Below are positions 1-11,427 of a DNA stretch of 64,000 bases, in pieces. The DNA lies in assembly GCF_000767055.1 (NCBI RefSeq), contig NZ_CP006764.1, forward strand, positions 1,488,001 through 1,552,000, read 5' to 3'. This DNA comes from Corynebacterium doosanense CAU 212 = DSM 45436. GTDB lineage: Bacteria; Actinomycetota; Actinomycetes; Mycobacteriales; Mycobacteriaceae. Under the pieces are notes generated by a model. That model made no database searches. It was not told the origin of the DNA and was given only the letters and a program-made list of their open reading frames with translations. The position numbers and the translations under genes were made by a program. Numbering within the stretch: the stretch's first letter is position 1; every line of letters starts with the position of its first letter.

Positions 1-1504
1 CGGCGCCCTTGTAGGTCTTCAGCGCATCGAGGACCTGCTCACGCGAGATGGGGTCGAGGTTGTTGGTGGGCTCGTCGAGAAGCAGCACGTTCGCGCGCGA
101 GGACACCAGGGTGGCCAGCGCGAGGCGGGTCTTCTCACCACCGGAGAGGGTGCCGGCGGGTTGCTCGAGTTTGTCGCCCTGGAACATGAACGCGCCGAGA
201 AGGGAACGCAGGTCCTGCTCGTTGGCGTCGGGACAGGCCTCGATGGTGTTGCGCCAGACGGACTTGTCGCCGTCGATGGTGTCGTGCTCCTGGGCGAAGT
301 AACCCACCTTGAGGCCGTGGCCGGAGACGATTCCGCCCTCGCCGTCGGTGCGCTCCACGCCGGCGAGTAGCTTGAGCAGGGTGGTCTTGCCGGCGCCGTT
401 GGTGCCCAGGACGACGACGCGGGAGCCCTTGTCGATGGCCAGGTCCACACCCGCGAACACCTCGAGCGAGCCGTACATCTTGGTCAGGCCCTTGGCGTGC
501 ATGGGCGTCTTGCCGCAGGGGGCGGGGTCCGGGAAGGAGATGTTGGCGACCTTGTCGTCGACACGCACGTCGTCGAGCTGGTTCATCATCCGGTCCGCAC
601 GGGCGAGCATCTGCTTGGCGGCGGCGGCCTTGGTGGCCTTGGCGCCGAGCTTGGCGGCCTGCTTGTGCAGGGCCGCGGACTTCTTCTCGGCGTTGGCACG
701 CTCGCGGCGGCGACGGGTCTCGTCGAGGGCGCGGGCGTCCTTGTACTTCTGGAAACCCATGTTGTACACGTCGGCCTCGGCGCGCACGGCGTCGAGGTAC
801 CAGATCTTGTTGCACACGTCCGAGAGCAGGTCCACGTCGTGCGAGATGATGATGAGCCCGCCCTCGTGCTTGGACAGGAATCCGCGCAGCCAGGTGATGG
901 AGTCGGCGTCCAGGTGGTTGGTGGGCTCGTCGAGAAGCAACGTCGTCGCTGACTTGCCGGAGCCGTTCGAGGCGGCGAAGAGGATCTGTGCCAGCTCCAC
1001 GCGGCGGCGCTGACCGCCGGAGAGGGTCTTCAGCTGCTGGTCGAGCACCCGGGGCTCGAGGCCCAGGTTGTCGCAGATCTGAGAGAGTTCGGACTCAGCC
1101 TCGTACCCGCCGAGCGACTGGTAACGCTCCTCCAGGTTGGAGAACTTGCGGATGGCCTTGTCTAGCTTGTCGCCCTCCGAGTTGGACATGAGGTCCTGCT
1201 GCTTCGACATCGCGCGGCCGATTTCGTCGAGGCCACGCGCGGAGAGCACCCGCTCGCGGGCGGTCTGCTCGACGTTGCCCTCCTTGGAGTCCTGCGGGAG
1301 GTAGCCGATCTCGCCGGTGCGGGTGACACTGCCGCCGTAGGGCTGCGTCTCCCCCGCGAGGATGCGCATCGTGGTGGTCTTGCCCGCGCCGTTGCGCCCC
1401 ACGAGTCCGACCCGGTCGCCCGCCTGCACACGCAGATGGGCGCCCGGAGCATTGAGCAGGGTCCGGGCGCCGACACGTACTTCAAGATCTTTGGTGGCAA
1501 TCAC
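1..1504 (-). CDS. ABC-F family ATPase (3' end cut by window edge)
   Basis: A soluble tandem-ABC protein of the ABC-F group, which act on ribosomes (translation factors or antibiotic protection), not as transporters. Reading from GTG at 1504, the first nucleotide-binding domain has Walker A GRNGAGKTT, signature LSGGQRRR and Walker B LLLDEPTNHLD; a charged linker rich in Arg, Ala and Lys follows; the second domain has GTNGAGKTT, LSGGEKTR and LLLDEPTNNLD. No membrane segments are seen. About 500 codons lie in the window with no stop, so the C-terminus (perhaps 40 residues by comparison with relatives) is missing. A TAGGGT box lies 8 bases upstream of the GTG. Subfamily (EttA-like or other) is not decided. 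Confidence 0.9.
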   Translation of the reverse strand, partial: MIATKDLEVRVGARTLLNAPGAHLRVQAGDRVGLVGRNGAGKTTTMRILAGETQPYGGSVTRTGEIGYLPQDSKEGNVEQTARERVLSARGLDEIGRAMSKQQDLMSNSEGDKLDKAIRKFSNLEERYQSLGGYEAESELSQICDNLGLEPRVLDQQLKTLSGGQRRRVELAQILFAASNGSGKSATTLLLDEPTNHLDADSITWLRGFLSKHEGGLIIISHDVDLLSDVCNKIWYLDAVRAEADVYNMGFQKYKDARALDETRRRRERANAEKKSAALHKQAAKLGAKATKAAAAKQMLARADRMMNQLDDVRVDDKVANISFPDPAPCGKTPMHAKGLTKMYGSLEVFAGVDLAIDKGSRVVVLGTNGAGKTTLLKLLAGVERTDGEGGIVSGHGLKVGYFAQEHDTIDGDKSVWRNTIEACPDANEQDLRSLLGAFMFQGDKLEQPAGTLSGGEKTRLALATLVSSRANVLLLDEPTNNLDPISREQVLDALKTYKGA

Positions 1505-1576
1505 AAGGTGCCACCCTATCAGCCCTGTCAAACAGGATTAAACCAGCTTATCGACGCTGTTTGCCCAGCGTCCGGC

Positions 1577-1978
1577 TTAGACAGCGAAGCCGAGTGCGCG
1601 CAGCTGTTCGCGGCCTTCCTCGGTGATCATGTGCGGGCCCCACGGCGGCATCCACACCCAGTTGAGCAGAAGCTCTTCGGCGGTGGTGTTGCCGAGGACC
1701 GCGGCGGTGGCCTGGTCCTCGATGACGTCCGTGAGCGGGCAGGCCGGTGAGGTGAGGGTCATGTTGACCACGGCGGTGTCGCGGCCGTTCTCGTCGGTCT
1801 CGATCCAGATGTCGTAGACGAGTCCGAGGTCGACGACGTTGATGCCGAGCTCCGGGTCGATGACGTCGCGGAGGTACTCCTCCACCTCTCCGGCGAGCTT
1901 GAGCTGCTCGTCGGACTGCTCCGGGCGCTCGCGGGCGCCGTCGAAGCTGGAGTTCGGGCTGGGGCTGGGTTCGGTCAT
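1577..1978 (-). CDS. sufT: SufT-like DUF59 (MIP18 family) Fe-S assembly factor
   Basis: 133-residue protein of the MIP18/DUF59 family, last gene of the suf operon, thought to help Fe-S cluster maturation or delivery. Visible family features are the EVEEYLRDVIDPELGINVVD start and the conserved TSPACPLTD motif with its Cys, followed by a VWMPPWGPHMITEEGR stretch. The ATG at 1978 is chosen because an AAGGAG sequence inside the end of sufU precedes it and only 2 bases separate it from the sufU stop; a longer frame starting inside sufU lacks support. The first 20 residues are Ser/Pro/Glu-rich and probably flexible. Confidence 0.88.
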   Translation of the reverse strand: MTEPSPSPNSSFDGARERPEQSDEQLKLAGEVEEYLRDVIDPELGINVVDLGLVYDIWIETDENGRDTAVVNMTLTSPACPLTDVIEDQATAAVLGNTTAEELLLNWVWMPPWGPHMITEEGREQLRALGFAV

Positions 1979-1980
1979 GG

Positions 1981-2433
1981 TTACTGCTCCTTGTTGTTGA
2001 GCGCGTCCGAGGTGGCGGCCTGGAAGGCCTTCCACCCCAGCAGTGCGCATTTGACGCGGGCGGGGAACTTGGACACGCCGCCGAAGGCGACGCCGTCGCC
2101 GATGAGCTCGACGTCGCCCTCGATCTGGCCACGGGAGGTGACCATCTTCTCGAACTCGGCGAGTTTCTCCATCGCCTCCGCCACCGGCAGGCCGACGATC
2201 TCCTCGGTCATCACCGAGGTGGAGGCCTGGGAGATGGAGCAGCCGTCGGCGTCGTAGGAAATGTCCTCGACCACCCGGCCGTCGTCCGAGAGCTTCACCC
2301 GGAGGGTCTGCTCGTCGCCGCAGGACGGGTTGACGTGATGCACCTCGGCGTCGAAGGGATCACGCAGCCCGGCGTTCTTGGGGTTCTTGTAGTGGTCCAG
2401 GATGACCTCCTGGTACATGCCCTCCATGTTCAT
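1981..2433 (-). CDS. sufU: Fe-S cluster assembly scaffold / sulfur-transfer protein SufU
   Basis: 150-residue SufU. It accepts sulfur from the SufS cysteine desulfurase (zinc-dependent sulfurtransferase in Gram-positive bacteria). The three family cysteines are present at about positions 38 (NPSCGD), 65 (DADGCSIS) and 129 (RVKCALLGW), with the zinc-ligand Asp at 40. The stop of sufS and the sufU start are directly adjacent, implying translational coupling. The length is normal for the family. Confidence 0.95.
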   Translation of the reverse strand: MNMEGMYQEVILDHYKNPKNAGLRDPFDAEVHHVNPSCGDEQTLRVKLSDDGRVVEDISYDADGCSISQASTSVMTEEIVGLPVAEAMEKLAEFEKMVTSRGQIEGDVELIGDGVAFGGVSKFPARVKCALLGWKAFQAATSDALNNKEQ

Positions 2434-4469
<2,036 letters not shown>

Positions 4470-4497
4470 ACGTTTATTCCTTCTACAGATAGGGGTG

Positions 4498-5676
4498 CTA
4501 GGACGGCAGCTGGGTGAGCTCTTCGCTCACTCGCTTCTCCAGGTCCTCGCGGATGAACTCGGCGGGAATCTTGTTGATGACCTCGGTGAAGAAGCCGCGG
4601 ATGATCATCCGGCGGGCGCTCTCCTCGGGGATACCGCGCGACTGCAGGTAGAACATGTGCTCGTCGTCGAAACGCCCCACGGTGGCGGCGTGGCCGGCAC
4701 CGGCGATCTCGCCCGTCTCGATTTCGAGGTTGGGGATGGCGTCCGCGCGGGCGTTCTCGGAGAGCACGAGGTTGCGGTTGGTCTCGTAGGTGTCCGTGTT
4801 CTGCGCGTCGGCGCGGATGAGCACGTCGCCCACCCAGCAGGTGCGCGCTTCCTTGCGCGGATCCGAGGGATCAGCCTGGAGGGCACCCTTGTACAGGACG
4901 TGGGAGCGGCAGTTGGCCACCGAGTGATCCACGAGCAGGCGGTTCTCGATGTACTGGCCGGAGTCGGCGAAGTACAGGCCGAGCATCTCGGCGTCGCCGC
5001 CCTGCTCGGTGTAACGCACGCTGGGCGTGATGCGCACGACCTCGCCGCCGAAGGTGACCACGGTGTGGTGGAGCACGGAATCGCGGCCGAGCTGGGCGCG
5101 CTGCGCACCGACGTGCACGGCGTCCTTGTTCCACTGGGCATCGACGATGACCGTCAGCCGCGCGTTGTCGCCGACGATGAACTCGACGTTGTCCGCGTGG
5201 GTACCGGAGCCCTCGTAGCGCAGGTGCACGATGGCCTCGGCGCCGGTCTCCAGCTCGATGGTGGTGGCGCCGAAGGAGGTGACGTCGGAGCCCTTGCCGG
5301 AGATGGTCACGGTGACGGGCTCGGCGAGCTTGGTGTCGCGGGGAATGCCCACGTACTGCGCCTGCGGCATGGAGGTCCAGGCCTGGGCGGCGACACGGTC
5401 GTTGGGTGCGCCGACCCGACCGATGCGCGGGTCATCCTTGGCGACAGTCTCCGAGGTGACGCCCTCCTCGGCGCGGACGTGGATGTCCTGCGCGACGGCG
5501 TCGGCGAACTCGCCGTTGTGCAGCCCGCGCAGCTTGCGCAGGGAGACAAAACGCCAGTCCTCGGAGCGGCCGTGGGGAACGTCGAAGTCGTCGACGTTGA
5601 AGGACGAGAACGCGTCGCCCTTCGTCTGCACGCCGGAGGCGTTGGAGACAGTCTTGTTTTCGGTAGCAGTGGTCAC
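4498..5676 (-). CDS. sufD: Fe-S assembly scaffold component SufD
   Basis: 392-residue SufD, the paralogue of SufB in the SufBCD scaffold. It has the right-handed beta-helix composition (repeated short beta strands) and the C-terminal SufBD core ending [27 protein letters not shown], which parallels the SufB C-terminus. Start is GTG at 5676, only 2 bases after the sufB stop, so the two are likely translated together. Length agrees with actinobacterial SufD. Confidence 0.95.
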   Translation of the reverse strand: MTTATENKTVSNASGVQTKGDAFSSFNVDDFDVPHGRSEDWRFVSLRKLRGLHNGEFADAVAQDIHVRAEEGVTSETVAKDDPRIGRVGAPNDRVAAQAWTSMPQAQYVGIPRDTKLAEPVTVTISGKGSDVTSFGATTIELETGAEAIVHLRYEGSGTHADNVEFIVGDNARLTVIVDAQWNKDAVHVGAQRAQLGRDSVLHHTVVTFGGEVVRITPSVRYTEQGGDAEMLGLYFADSGQYIENRLLVDHSVANCRSHVLYKGALQADPSDPRKEARTCWVGDVLIRADAQNTDTYETNRNLVLSENARADAIPNLEIETGEIAGAGHAATVGRFDDEHMFYLQSRGIPEESARRMIIRGFFTEVINKIPAEFIREDLEKRVSEELTQLPS

Positions 5677-5678
5677 AG

Positions 5679-7124
5679 TTATCCGACCGACCCTTCCATC
5701 TGTAGTTCGATCAGGCGGTTGAGCTCCAGCGCGTACTCCATGGGGAGTTCCTTGGCGATGGGCTCGACGAAGCCGCGCACGATCATGGCCATGGCCTCTT
5801 CCTCGGGGATGCCGCGCGACTGCAGGTAGAACAGCTGCTCCTCGGAGACCTTCGACACCGTGGCCTCGTGGCCGAGGCTCACGTGGTCATTGCGGATGTC
5901 GTTGTACGGGTAGGTGTCCGAGCGGGAGATGTTGTCCACCAGCAGGGCGTCGCACTCGATGTTCGAGGTCGAGTGGTGCGCGTTGGCGTTGATCTGCACG
6001 AGGCCGCGGTAGGAGGTGCGGCCGCCGGCGCGCGCCACGGACTTGGACACGACGTTGGAGTACGTGTGCGGGGCCATGTGGGTCATCTTGGCGCCGGTGT
6101 CCTGGTACTGGCCCTCGCCGGCGAAGGCGACGGAGAGAACCTCACCCTTGGCGTGCTCACCGGTCATCCACACCGCCGGGTACTTCATGGTGACCTTGGA
6201 GCCGATGTTGCCGTCGACCCACTCCATGGTCGCGCCTTCTTCGGCCTTCGCGCGCTTGGTCACGAGGTTGTAGACGTTGTTCGACCAGTTCTGGATGGTG
6301 GTGTAGCGGACGCGGGCGTCCTTCTTCACCACGATCTCCACCACGGCGGAGTGCAGCGAGTCCGACTTGTAGATCGGCGCGGTGCAGCCCTCGACGTAGT
6401 GCACGTAGGAGCCCTCGTCAGCGATGATGAGCGTGCGCTCGAACTGGCCCATGTTCTCCGTGTTGATGCGGAAGTAGGCCTGCAGCGGGATGTCCACGTG
6501 CACACCCTTGGGCACGTAGATGAAGGAGCCGCCGGACCAGACGGCCGTGTTCAGCGCGGAGAACTTGTTGTCGCCCGCGGGAATGACGGTGCCGAAGTAC
6601 TCCTTGAACAGCTCCTCGTGCTCCTTGAGGGCGGTGTCGGTGTCGACGAAGATGACACCCTTCTCCTCCAGGTCCTCGCGGATCTGGTGGTAGACGACCT
6701 CGGACTCGTACTGCGCGGCCACGCCTGCGACGAGGCGCTGCTTCTCCGCCTCGGGGATGCCGAGCTTGTCGTAGGTGTTCTTGATGTCCTCGGGGAGATC
6801 CTCCCAGGAGGTCGCCTGCCCCTCGGTCGAGCGCACGAAGTACTTGATGGTGTCGAAGTCGATGCCGGAGAGATCCGCGCCCCACGTGGGCATGGGCTTC
6901 TTCTCGAAGATGCTCAGCGCCTTGAGGCGCTGGTTGAGCATCCACTCGGACTCGTCCTTGAGCCCGGAGATGTTGCGCACGACGGCCTCGGAGAGGCCTC
7001 GCTGTGCTGCCGCGCCGGCGACGTCCGAGTCGTGCCAGCCGTAGTTGTATGCGCCGATGGAATCGATGATCTCATCGTCGCTCATGGGAGCGTCAAGACC
7101 TGGTTTGGTGTTTGCCTGGGTCAT
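5679..7124 (-). CDS. sufB: Fe-S assembly scaffold SufB
   Basis: 481-residue SufB, the main scaffold on which the new cluster is built. The conserved core includes [34 protein letters not shown] and [10 protein letters not shown], and the C-terminal [17 protein letters not shown]. The ATG at 7124 is chosen over an ATG nine codons upstream because it overlaps the sufR stop as ATGA and is preceded by AAGGAG at good spacing. No intein interrupts the frame, unlike the mycobacterial SufB of Rv1461. Confidence 0.96.
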   Translation of the reverse strand: MTQANTKPGLDAPMSDDEIIDSIGAYNYGWHDSDVAGAAAQRGLSEAVVRNISGLKDESEWMLNQRLKALSIFEKKPMPTWGADLSGIDFDTIKYFVRSTEGQATSWEDLPEDIKNTYDKLGIPEAEKQRLVAGVAAQYESEVVYHQIREDLEEKGVIFVDTDTALKEHEELFKEYFGTVIPAGDNKFSALNTAVWSGGSFIYVPKGVHVDIPLQAYFRINTENMGQFERTLIIADEGSYVHYVEGCTAPIYKSDSLHSAVVEIVVKKDARVRYTTIQNWSNNVYNLVTKRAKAEEGATMEWVDGNIGSKVTMKYPAVWMTGEHAKGEVLSVAFAGEGQYQDTGAKMTHMAPHTYSNVVSKSVARAGGRTSYRGLVQINANAHHSTSNIECDALLVDNISRSDTYPYNDIRNDHVSLGHEATVSKVSEEQLFYLQSRGIPEEEAMAMIVRGFVEPIAKELPMEYALELNRLIELQMEGSVG

Positions 7125-7912
7125 GAGGTTCTCCTTTCGTTGTTGGTCCAAGTGGGAGCAGGTGCCGCTGATTCCGCTGATTCGGCGGAGTGTTCAGGGC
7201 TACCGGGGCTACCGGGGTGGTTCGGGTGATCCGGGGAGTTCTGGTCCGCCCCGGGTTCTGGCTTCCGGTTCAACGGAATGTTGGTCGTGCAGATTCCGTG
7301 CCCGTCGATAATGGTCGCCAATGGCTGCACGTGATGGCCGAGTTTCGACGCGATCACCTCATGCTCCACCTCACACAGCTCGGGATGCTCGGCGGCGACG
7401 GACGCCACCGGGCAGTGGTGCTGGCACAACTGGATGCCGGCCCCCGCGCTGGTGACCGTGGCGGCGTAACCCCCACGGTCGAAGGCCTCCGCGAGGAGGC
7501 GGGTCGTCGTTTCCACCGACCCCTCCTCGGACGTCGCCGGAGCGACGTCCCGGAGAACCGACTCCGCCCGTTGCCGGGCGAATTCCCTGACGGCCTCCGA
7601 CCCACCCACCTGTCGCAGCGTGTCCAGAGCTGCGGAGGCGAGATTGTCGTAGTCGTGCCCGAAATGGGCGCGGCCACGGTCAGTGAGTCGGAAGTGTTTG
7701 GCGGGGCGACCCCGGCCGGAGGTTTTCCGGCTCGTGGTCTCCGCCAACCCGTCGTTCACCAGATTGTCCAGGTGTCTGCGGACACCCGCGGCCGAAAAGC
7801 CGAGACGCTCACCAAGATCGGATGCCGTGACGGGCCCCAGTTTGAGGAGCAGTACCAGTACGTCCTGCCGAGTTTCGCCTTCGTTGGTGCGGGTGACTCT
7901 CGCTTCGGTCAC
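7121..7912 (-). CDS. sufR: Fe-S-sensing transcriptional regulator SufR
   Basis: 263-residue ArsR/DeoR-like winged-helix regulator, the usual repressor of actinobacterial suf operons. The helix-turn-helix lies at about residues 15-65 ([20 protein letters not shown] onward). Candidate Fe-S ligands are Cys at about 163, 167, 180 and 208 ([24 protein letters not shown]). The last 50 residues (Pro, Ser, Glu, Ala rich with HPGSPGSP and SAESAESA repeats) are low complexity. Start is GTG at 7912 with GGAGG nine bases upstream. First gene of the operon, so it should autoregulate through the palindrome at 7972-7981. Confidence 0.93.
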   Translation of the reverse strand: MTEARVTRTNEGETRQDVLVLLLKLGPVTASDLGERLGFSAAGVRRHLDNLVNDGLAETTSRKTSGRGRPAKHFRLTDRGRAHFGHDYDNLASAALDTLRQVGGSEAVREFARQRAESVLRDVAPATSEEGSVETTTRLLAEAFDRGGYAATVTSAGAGIQLCQHHCPVASVAAEHPELCEVEHEVIASKLGHHVQPLATIIDGHGICTTNIPLNRKPEPGADQNSPDHPNHPGSPGSPEHSAESAESAAPAPTWTNNERRTS

Positions 7913-7971
7913 TGCTTCTCACCTCCGGTCCCTGCACGTCATCGTCACATCTTTGTGGCTGCCTTTAGACA

Positions 7972-7981
7972 ACACTAGTGT
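7972..7981. promoter_or_regulatory. Candidate SufR operator overlapping the sufR -10 box
   Basis: The divergent sufR/mptB intergenic region contains a perfect 10-bp palindrome ACACTAGTGT. On the minus strand its right part is TAGTGT, a corynebacterial-type TANNNT -10 box, giving a sufR leader of about 50 bases with GGAGG before the GTG. A palindrome sitting on the promoter of an autoregulated suf operon is a natural repressor site. I recall an ACACT half-site being reported for mycobacterial SufR, but could not check it here. Confidence 0.5.
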
Positions 7982-8021
7982 GCCTTAATTCATCCTGTGC
8001 GTCCACCCACCCGGCATGTCG

Positions 8022-8027
8022 TATCAT
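8022..8027 (+). promoter_or_regulatory. -10 box TATCAT of mptB, leaderless start
   Basis: TATCAT is followed by exactly six bases and then GTG at 8034. With transcription starting six or seven bases after the -10 box the mRNA would begin at the start codon. No Shine-Dalgarno sequence is present. Confidence 0.55.
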
Positions 8028-8033
8028 CGACCC

Positions 8034-9659
8034 GTGCCCAAGCGATCGATCCCGGACTTTCCCCGGCTCGGCCGGCCCGGATCCCGCGCAGCCGAACTCC
8101 ACTTCGAGTCCCTCCGCGACGCCTCCCCCGCCGCCCCCGGCCTCCGGCTACAGGACTTTCACCACTTCCTCCTCCTCCGGTGGGTGGGCACGGTCGGCGC
8201 GCTGATGATCGGCATCGGGGGCCTCGGCGCGGGTGCCCTCCCGGTGGTGAACAACCCCTACGGCGGCTTCCCGCTCGGCGACGTGATGAGCCGCATGCTG
8301 CAGACCTCCTCGTCGGTCGTGCTCATCGGCGTGGGCCTGGTCGTCCTGGCCTGGCTGCTCATGTCCCGCTACGTGGGCTCGGCGTCGGTGACCGTCGCCC
8401 AGCTGCTGCGCACCCTGGTGGCCTGGTCGCTTCCCATCTTCTTCACCGCCCCCCTGTTCACCCAGGACATCTACTCCTATCTGGCGCAGGGTTCCGTGGT
8501 CACCCACGGCATGGATCCCTACTCAGCCGGGCCCGTCGAGCTGCTGGGCACGGAGAACCACCTGGCCCGCTCGGTCCCCTTCATCTGGGCACAGTCCCCC
8601 TCGCCTTACGGCCCGGTGGCGCTGGCGATCTCCGCGCTCATCAACGACGTGACCCGGGAGTCCATCGTGCTCGGGGTCCTCGCGCACCGCGGGGTGAGTG
8701 TCCTGGGTATCGCGCTCTCCGCCTGGGCGATCGTGCACCTCGCCCGCCGGTGCGGCGTCCGCCCGCCGACGGCTCTGTGGCTGGGGGTGCTCAACCCCCT
8801 GACGCTGCTGCACCTCATCGGCGGCATACACAATGAGGCGATCCTGCTCGGCCTGGCTCTGGCGGGCATGGAGCTGGGCCTGCGCGGAGTGGATGCCCTG
8901 GATCGCCCGGAACGCTCACGCGGGGTTCTTCTGCTCGCCGCGTCCATCGCCCTCATCTCCAGTGCGGGAATGGTGAAGGTCACCGGCTTCCTGGGGCTGG
9001 GGTTCGTGGGCATGGCGCTGGCCCGGCACCTCAACCGGCGCGAGCACGGCCGCGCCCTCGGGCCGACCCTCTCCGTCCTCGGCGCCGCGCTGGTCATGAC
9101 CGTGGGGCTGGTGGCCACCGTCGCCGCGGTGACGCTCATCTCGGGCATCGACCTGGGGTGGGTCACCGGCCAGGGCGGCGCAGCGACCATCCGCAGCTGG
9201 ATGTCCCTGACCACGGACGTCGGGGTGATCGCCGGGGTCATCGGCATGCTGCTGGGCCTCGGCGACCACACCGAGGCGATCCTCATCATCACCCGCGGCG
9301 TCGGGGTGGTGGTGGCCGTGGCTTTCATCGTGCGCATGCTGTTTGCCACCTTCCGCGGCACGATCCACCCGGTCGGCGGCCTCGGGGTGGGCACGTTCAT
9401 CCTGGTCATCCTCTTTCCCGTGGTGCACCCGTGGTACATGCTGTGGGCGATTCTCCCCCTGGCCACCTGGGCCAACCGGCCGATCTTCCGGATCGCGGTG
9501 ATGATCTATTCAGCGGCGATGAGTGTCTTCGTTCTCCCCCGCGGGCTGGCGCTTCCCGGCACCACCGTGCTGACCATCTACGTCTCCGCGGCCATCTTCG
9601 GCGCGCTGCTCATCGGGCTGGGGTGGCTGGTGCTCCGGCGCGCCCGGGTGGTGGCTTAG
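8034..9659 (+). CDS. mptB: Alpha-(1->6)-mannopyranosyltransferase MptB
   Basis: 541-residue polytopic GT-C glycosyltransferase (about 12-13 hydrophobic segments) that builds the early alpha-1,6-mannan backbone of lipomannan/lipoarabinomannan, using polyprenyl-phosphomannose at the outer membrane face. The first extracellular loop has the QDIYSYLAQG motif with the acidic residue typical of the family and YSAGPVELLG; a PVVHPWYMLWAILP segment lies near the C-terminus. The GTG at 8034 is preferred over an ATG six codons upstream because a TATCAT -10 box lies six bases before it. Location next to sufR matches the C. glutamicum and M. tuberculosis (Rv1459c-Rv1460) order. Confidence 0.92.
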   Translation: MPKRSIPDFPRLGRPGSRAAELHFESLRDASPAAPGLRLQDFHHFLLLRWVGTVGALMIGIGGLGAGALPVVNNPYGGFPLGDVMSRMLQTSSSVVLIGVGLVVLAWLLMSRYVGSASVTVAQLLRTLVAWSLPIFFTAPLFTQDIYSYLAQGSVVTHGMDPYSAGPVELLGTENHLARSVPFIWAQSPSPYGPVALAISALINDVTRESIVLGVLAHRGVSVLGIALSAWAIVHLARRCGVRPPTALWLGVLNPLTLLHLIGGIHNEAILLGLALAGMELGLRGVDALDRPERSRGVLLLAASIALISSAGMVKVTGFLGLGFVGMALARHLNRREHGRALGPTLSVLGAALVMTVGLVATVAAVTLISGIDLGWVTGQGGAATIRSWMSLTTDVGVIAGVIGMLLGLGDHTEAILIITRGVGVVVAVAFIVRMLFATFRGTIHPVGGLGVGTFILVILFPVVHPWYMLWAILPLATWANRPIFRIAVMIYSAAMSVFVLPRGLALPGTTVLTIYVSAAIFGALLIGLGWLVLRRARVVA

Positions 9660-9669
9660 ACTGGGCGTC

Positions 9670-10596
9670 GTGAGTACAACTTTCGACGGATACGCGCTCG
9701 AACTGATCGAGGTGAGCAAGGACTTCGGCGGCACCCGCGCCGTCGACAAGCTGGGCATGACCGTGGATCCCGGTACCGTCCTGGCCTTCCTCGGCCCCAA
9801 CGGCGCGGGCAAGACCACCACCATCGAGATGTGCGAGGGATTCACCCGGCCCACCTCCGGCAGCATCCGTGTCCTGGGCATGGATCCCGCCACCCGGCCG
9901 CAGCAGGTCCGCGACCGCATCGGCATCATGCTGCAGGGCGGCGGCAGCTACTCCGGCATCACCGTCTCAGAGATGATGCGCCTGGCCGCGTCCTACAACT
10001 CCCACCCCCACGACCCCGACTGGCTCATTGACCTGGTGGGTCTCGGCGGGGTGAAAAAGACCACTTTTCGACGCCTCTCCGGCGGGCAGCAGCAGCGACT
10101 CTCCCTCGCCCTCGCGCTCATCGGCCGGCCTGAGCTGGTCTTCCTCGACGAGCCCACCGCCGGCATGGACTCGCAGTCCCGGCACATGGTGTGGGACCTC
10201 ATCTCCTCGCTGAGAAACGACGGCGTGACCGTCATCCTCTCGACCCACCTCATGGACGAGGCGGAGTCACTGGCGGACAAGGTGGTCATCATCGATCACG
10301 GGCGTCTCGTCGCCCAGGGCTCCCCCGCCGAGCTCACCGCTAGCGATACCCACCGGCTGAGTTTCACCACCGACCGGCCGCTGGACCTGCAGGCCTGGAC
10401 CGACGGCGGGCGCAGCGGCCTCAGCGAAGTGCGGGACTGCGCCTATCTTCTCGACGCCGCCCCCTCGCCCTCCCTGGTCGCCGCCGTCGCCGACCTCGCC
10501 GCCTCCCAGCAGGTGCTCATCCGCTCCCTCGACGTCTCCCGCCGCGACCTGGAAGACGTCTTTCTCGATCTCACCGGCCGCGAACTCAGGAGCTGA
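9670..10596 (+). CDS. ABC transporter ATP-binding protein
   Basis: 308-residue ATPase of the exporter (DrrA/CcmA-like) type. Walker A GPNGAGKTTT, signature LSGGQQQRLSLALAL, Walker B LVFLDEPTAGMD and a switch His in STHLMDEA are all present; about 90 C-terminal residues form an accessory domain. It pairs with the permease 8 bases downstream. The substrate is unknown; the same pair sits beside mptB and sufR in mycobacteria (Rv1456c-Rv1458c region), and the adjacent ctaA makes a link to heme or respiratory assembly conceivable but unproven. GTG start is seven bases after TAGACT, whose TAG is the mptB stop codon. Confidence 0.9.
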   Translation: MSTTFDGYALELIEVSKDFGGTRAVDKLGMTVDPGTVLAFLGPNGAGKTTTIEMCEGFTRPTSGSIRVLGMDPATRPQQVRDRIGIMLQGGGSYSGITVSEMMRLAASYNSHPHDPDWLIDLVGLGGVKKTTFRRLSGGQQQRLSLALALIGRPELVFLDEPTAGMDSQSRHMVWDLISSLRNDGVTVILSTHLMDEAESLADKVVIIDHGRLVAQGSPAELTASDTHRLSFTTDRPLDLQAWTDGGRSGLSEVRDCAYLLDAAPSPSLVAAVADLAASQQVLIRSLDVSRRDLEDVFLDLTGRELRS

Positions 10597-10604
10597 CCGC
10601 CCTC

Positions 10605-11369
10605 ATGACCACCATTGCCCCCGGGACCTTCACACCCGCGCCTGCCCGGGCGAGCCGTCGACAGATGATCGCCGCCCAGGGCCGCATCGAGTCCCTGCTC
10701 ATGCTCCGCCACGGCGAGCAGCAGTTGCTCAACCTGGTGATCCCCGTCGCGGTGCTCATCGTCTCGTCCCTCATGCCCGTGCTCGGCGACGACACCGGAG
10801 TCTCCGAAATCTTCCCGATGGTCCTCGCGGTCGCCGCCACCAGCTCGGGGTTCACCGGGCAGGCGATCGCGCTGGCCTTCGATCGTCGATACGGCGCCCT
10901 CAAACGATCGGGGGCCTCCGGCGTGCCGGCGGCGACGATCATCGGCGGCAAGGTCATCGGGGTGGGCACCATGGTGCTGCTTCAGCTCGTGGTGCTCACT
11001 GCGCTGGCGCTCATCCTCGGTTGGCGGACCGGTGTCGTCGGCGTGGCCTTCGGACTGCTCACGCTGCTGGTGGGCATGGCCGCGTTCACCTCGCTGGGTC
11101 TGCTCATGGGCGGCACCCTCAGTTCCGAGCTGGTGCTCGGGCTGGCGAACCTGGTGTGGCTGATCCTCGTCAGCGTCGTCGGCTGGGTGGTCTACTCCCA
11201 GGGGCTCGCCGACGCGGGCTGGTGGAACCTCGTGCCCTCGGTGGCGCTCGCGTCCGGGCTCACCGCGGCCTTCGAGGGGACCATTCCCTGGGCGCAGCTG
11301 CTCATCCTCGCTGGATTCGCGGCGCTCGCGTCGGCCGGCGCCGTGAAATGGTTCCGCTTCGAATCGTGA
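10605..11369 (+). CDS. ABC transporter permease (ABC-2 type)
   Basis: 254-residue membrane protein with six predicted hydrophobic segments (for example LNLVIPVAVLIVSSLMPVLG, MVLLQLVVLTALALILGW and GLLTLLVGMAAFTSLGLLMG), the pattern of ABC-2 exporter permeases. It follows the ATPase gene by 8 bases and should form a homodimer or heteromeric exporter with it. The N-terminal 30 residues are cytoplasmic and basic. Substrate not identifiable from sequence. Confidence 0.88.
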   Translation: MTTIAPGTFTPAPARASRRQMIAAQGRIESLLMLRHGEQQLLNLVIPVAVLIVSSLMPVLGDDTGVSEIFPMVLAVAATSSGFTGQAIALAFDRRYGALKRSGASGVPAATIIGGKVIGVGTMVLLQLVVLTALALILGWRTGVVGVAFGLLTLLVGMAAFTSLGLLMGGTLSSELVLGLANLVWLILVSVVGWVVYSQGLADAGWWNLVPSVALASGLTAAFEGTIPWAQLLILAGFAALASAGAVKWFRFES

Positions 11370-11427
11370 GATAGTCCACCTCCCGTGCTTGCCAGATGTT
11401 CCGCGACCCCGCGTTAGGATTCACCCC

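Noticed and set aside
1..1504. Truncated pseudogene at the left edge
   Set aside because: The frame is open with all ATPase motifs; it is cut only by the window boundary.
5679..7124. Possible SufB intein as in mycobacteria
   Set aside because: The SufB frame has normal length and no inserted splicing domain.
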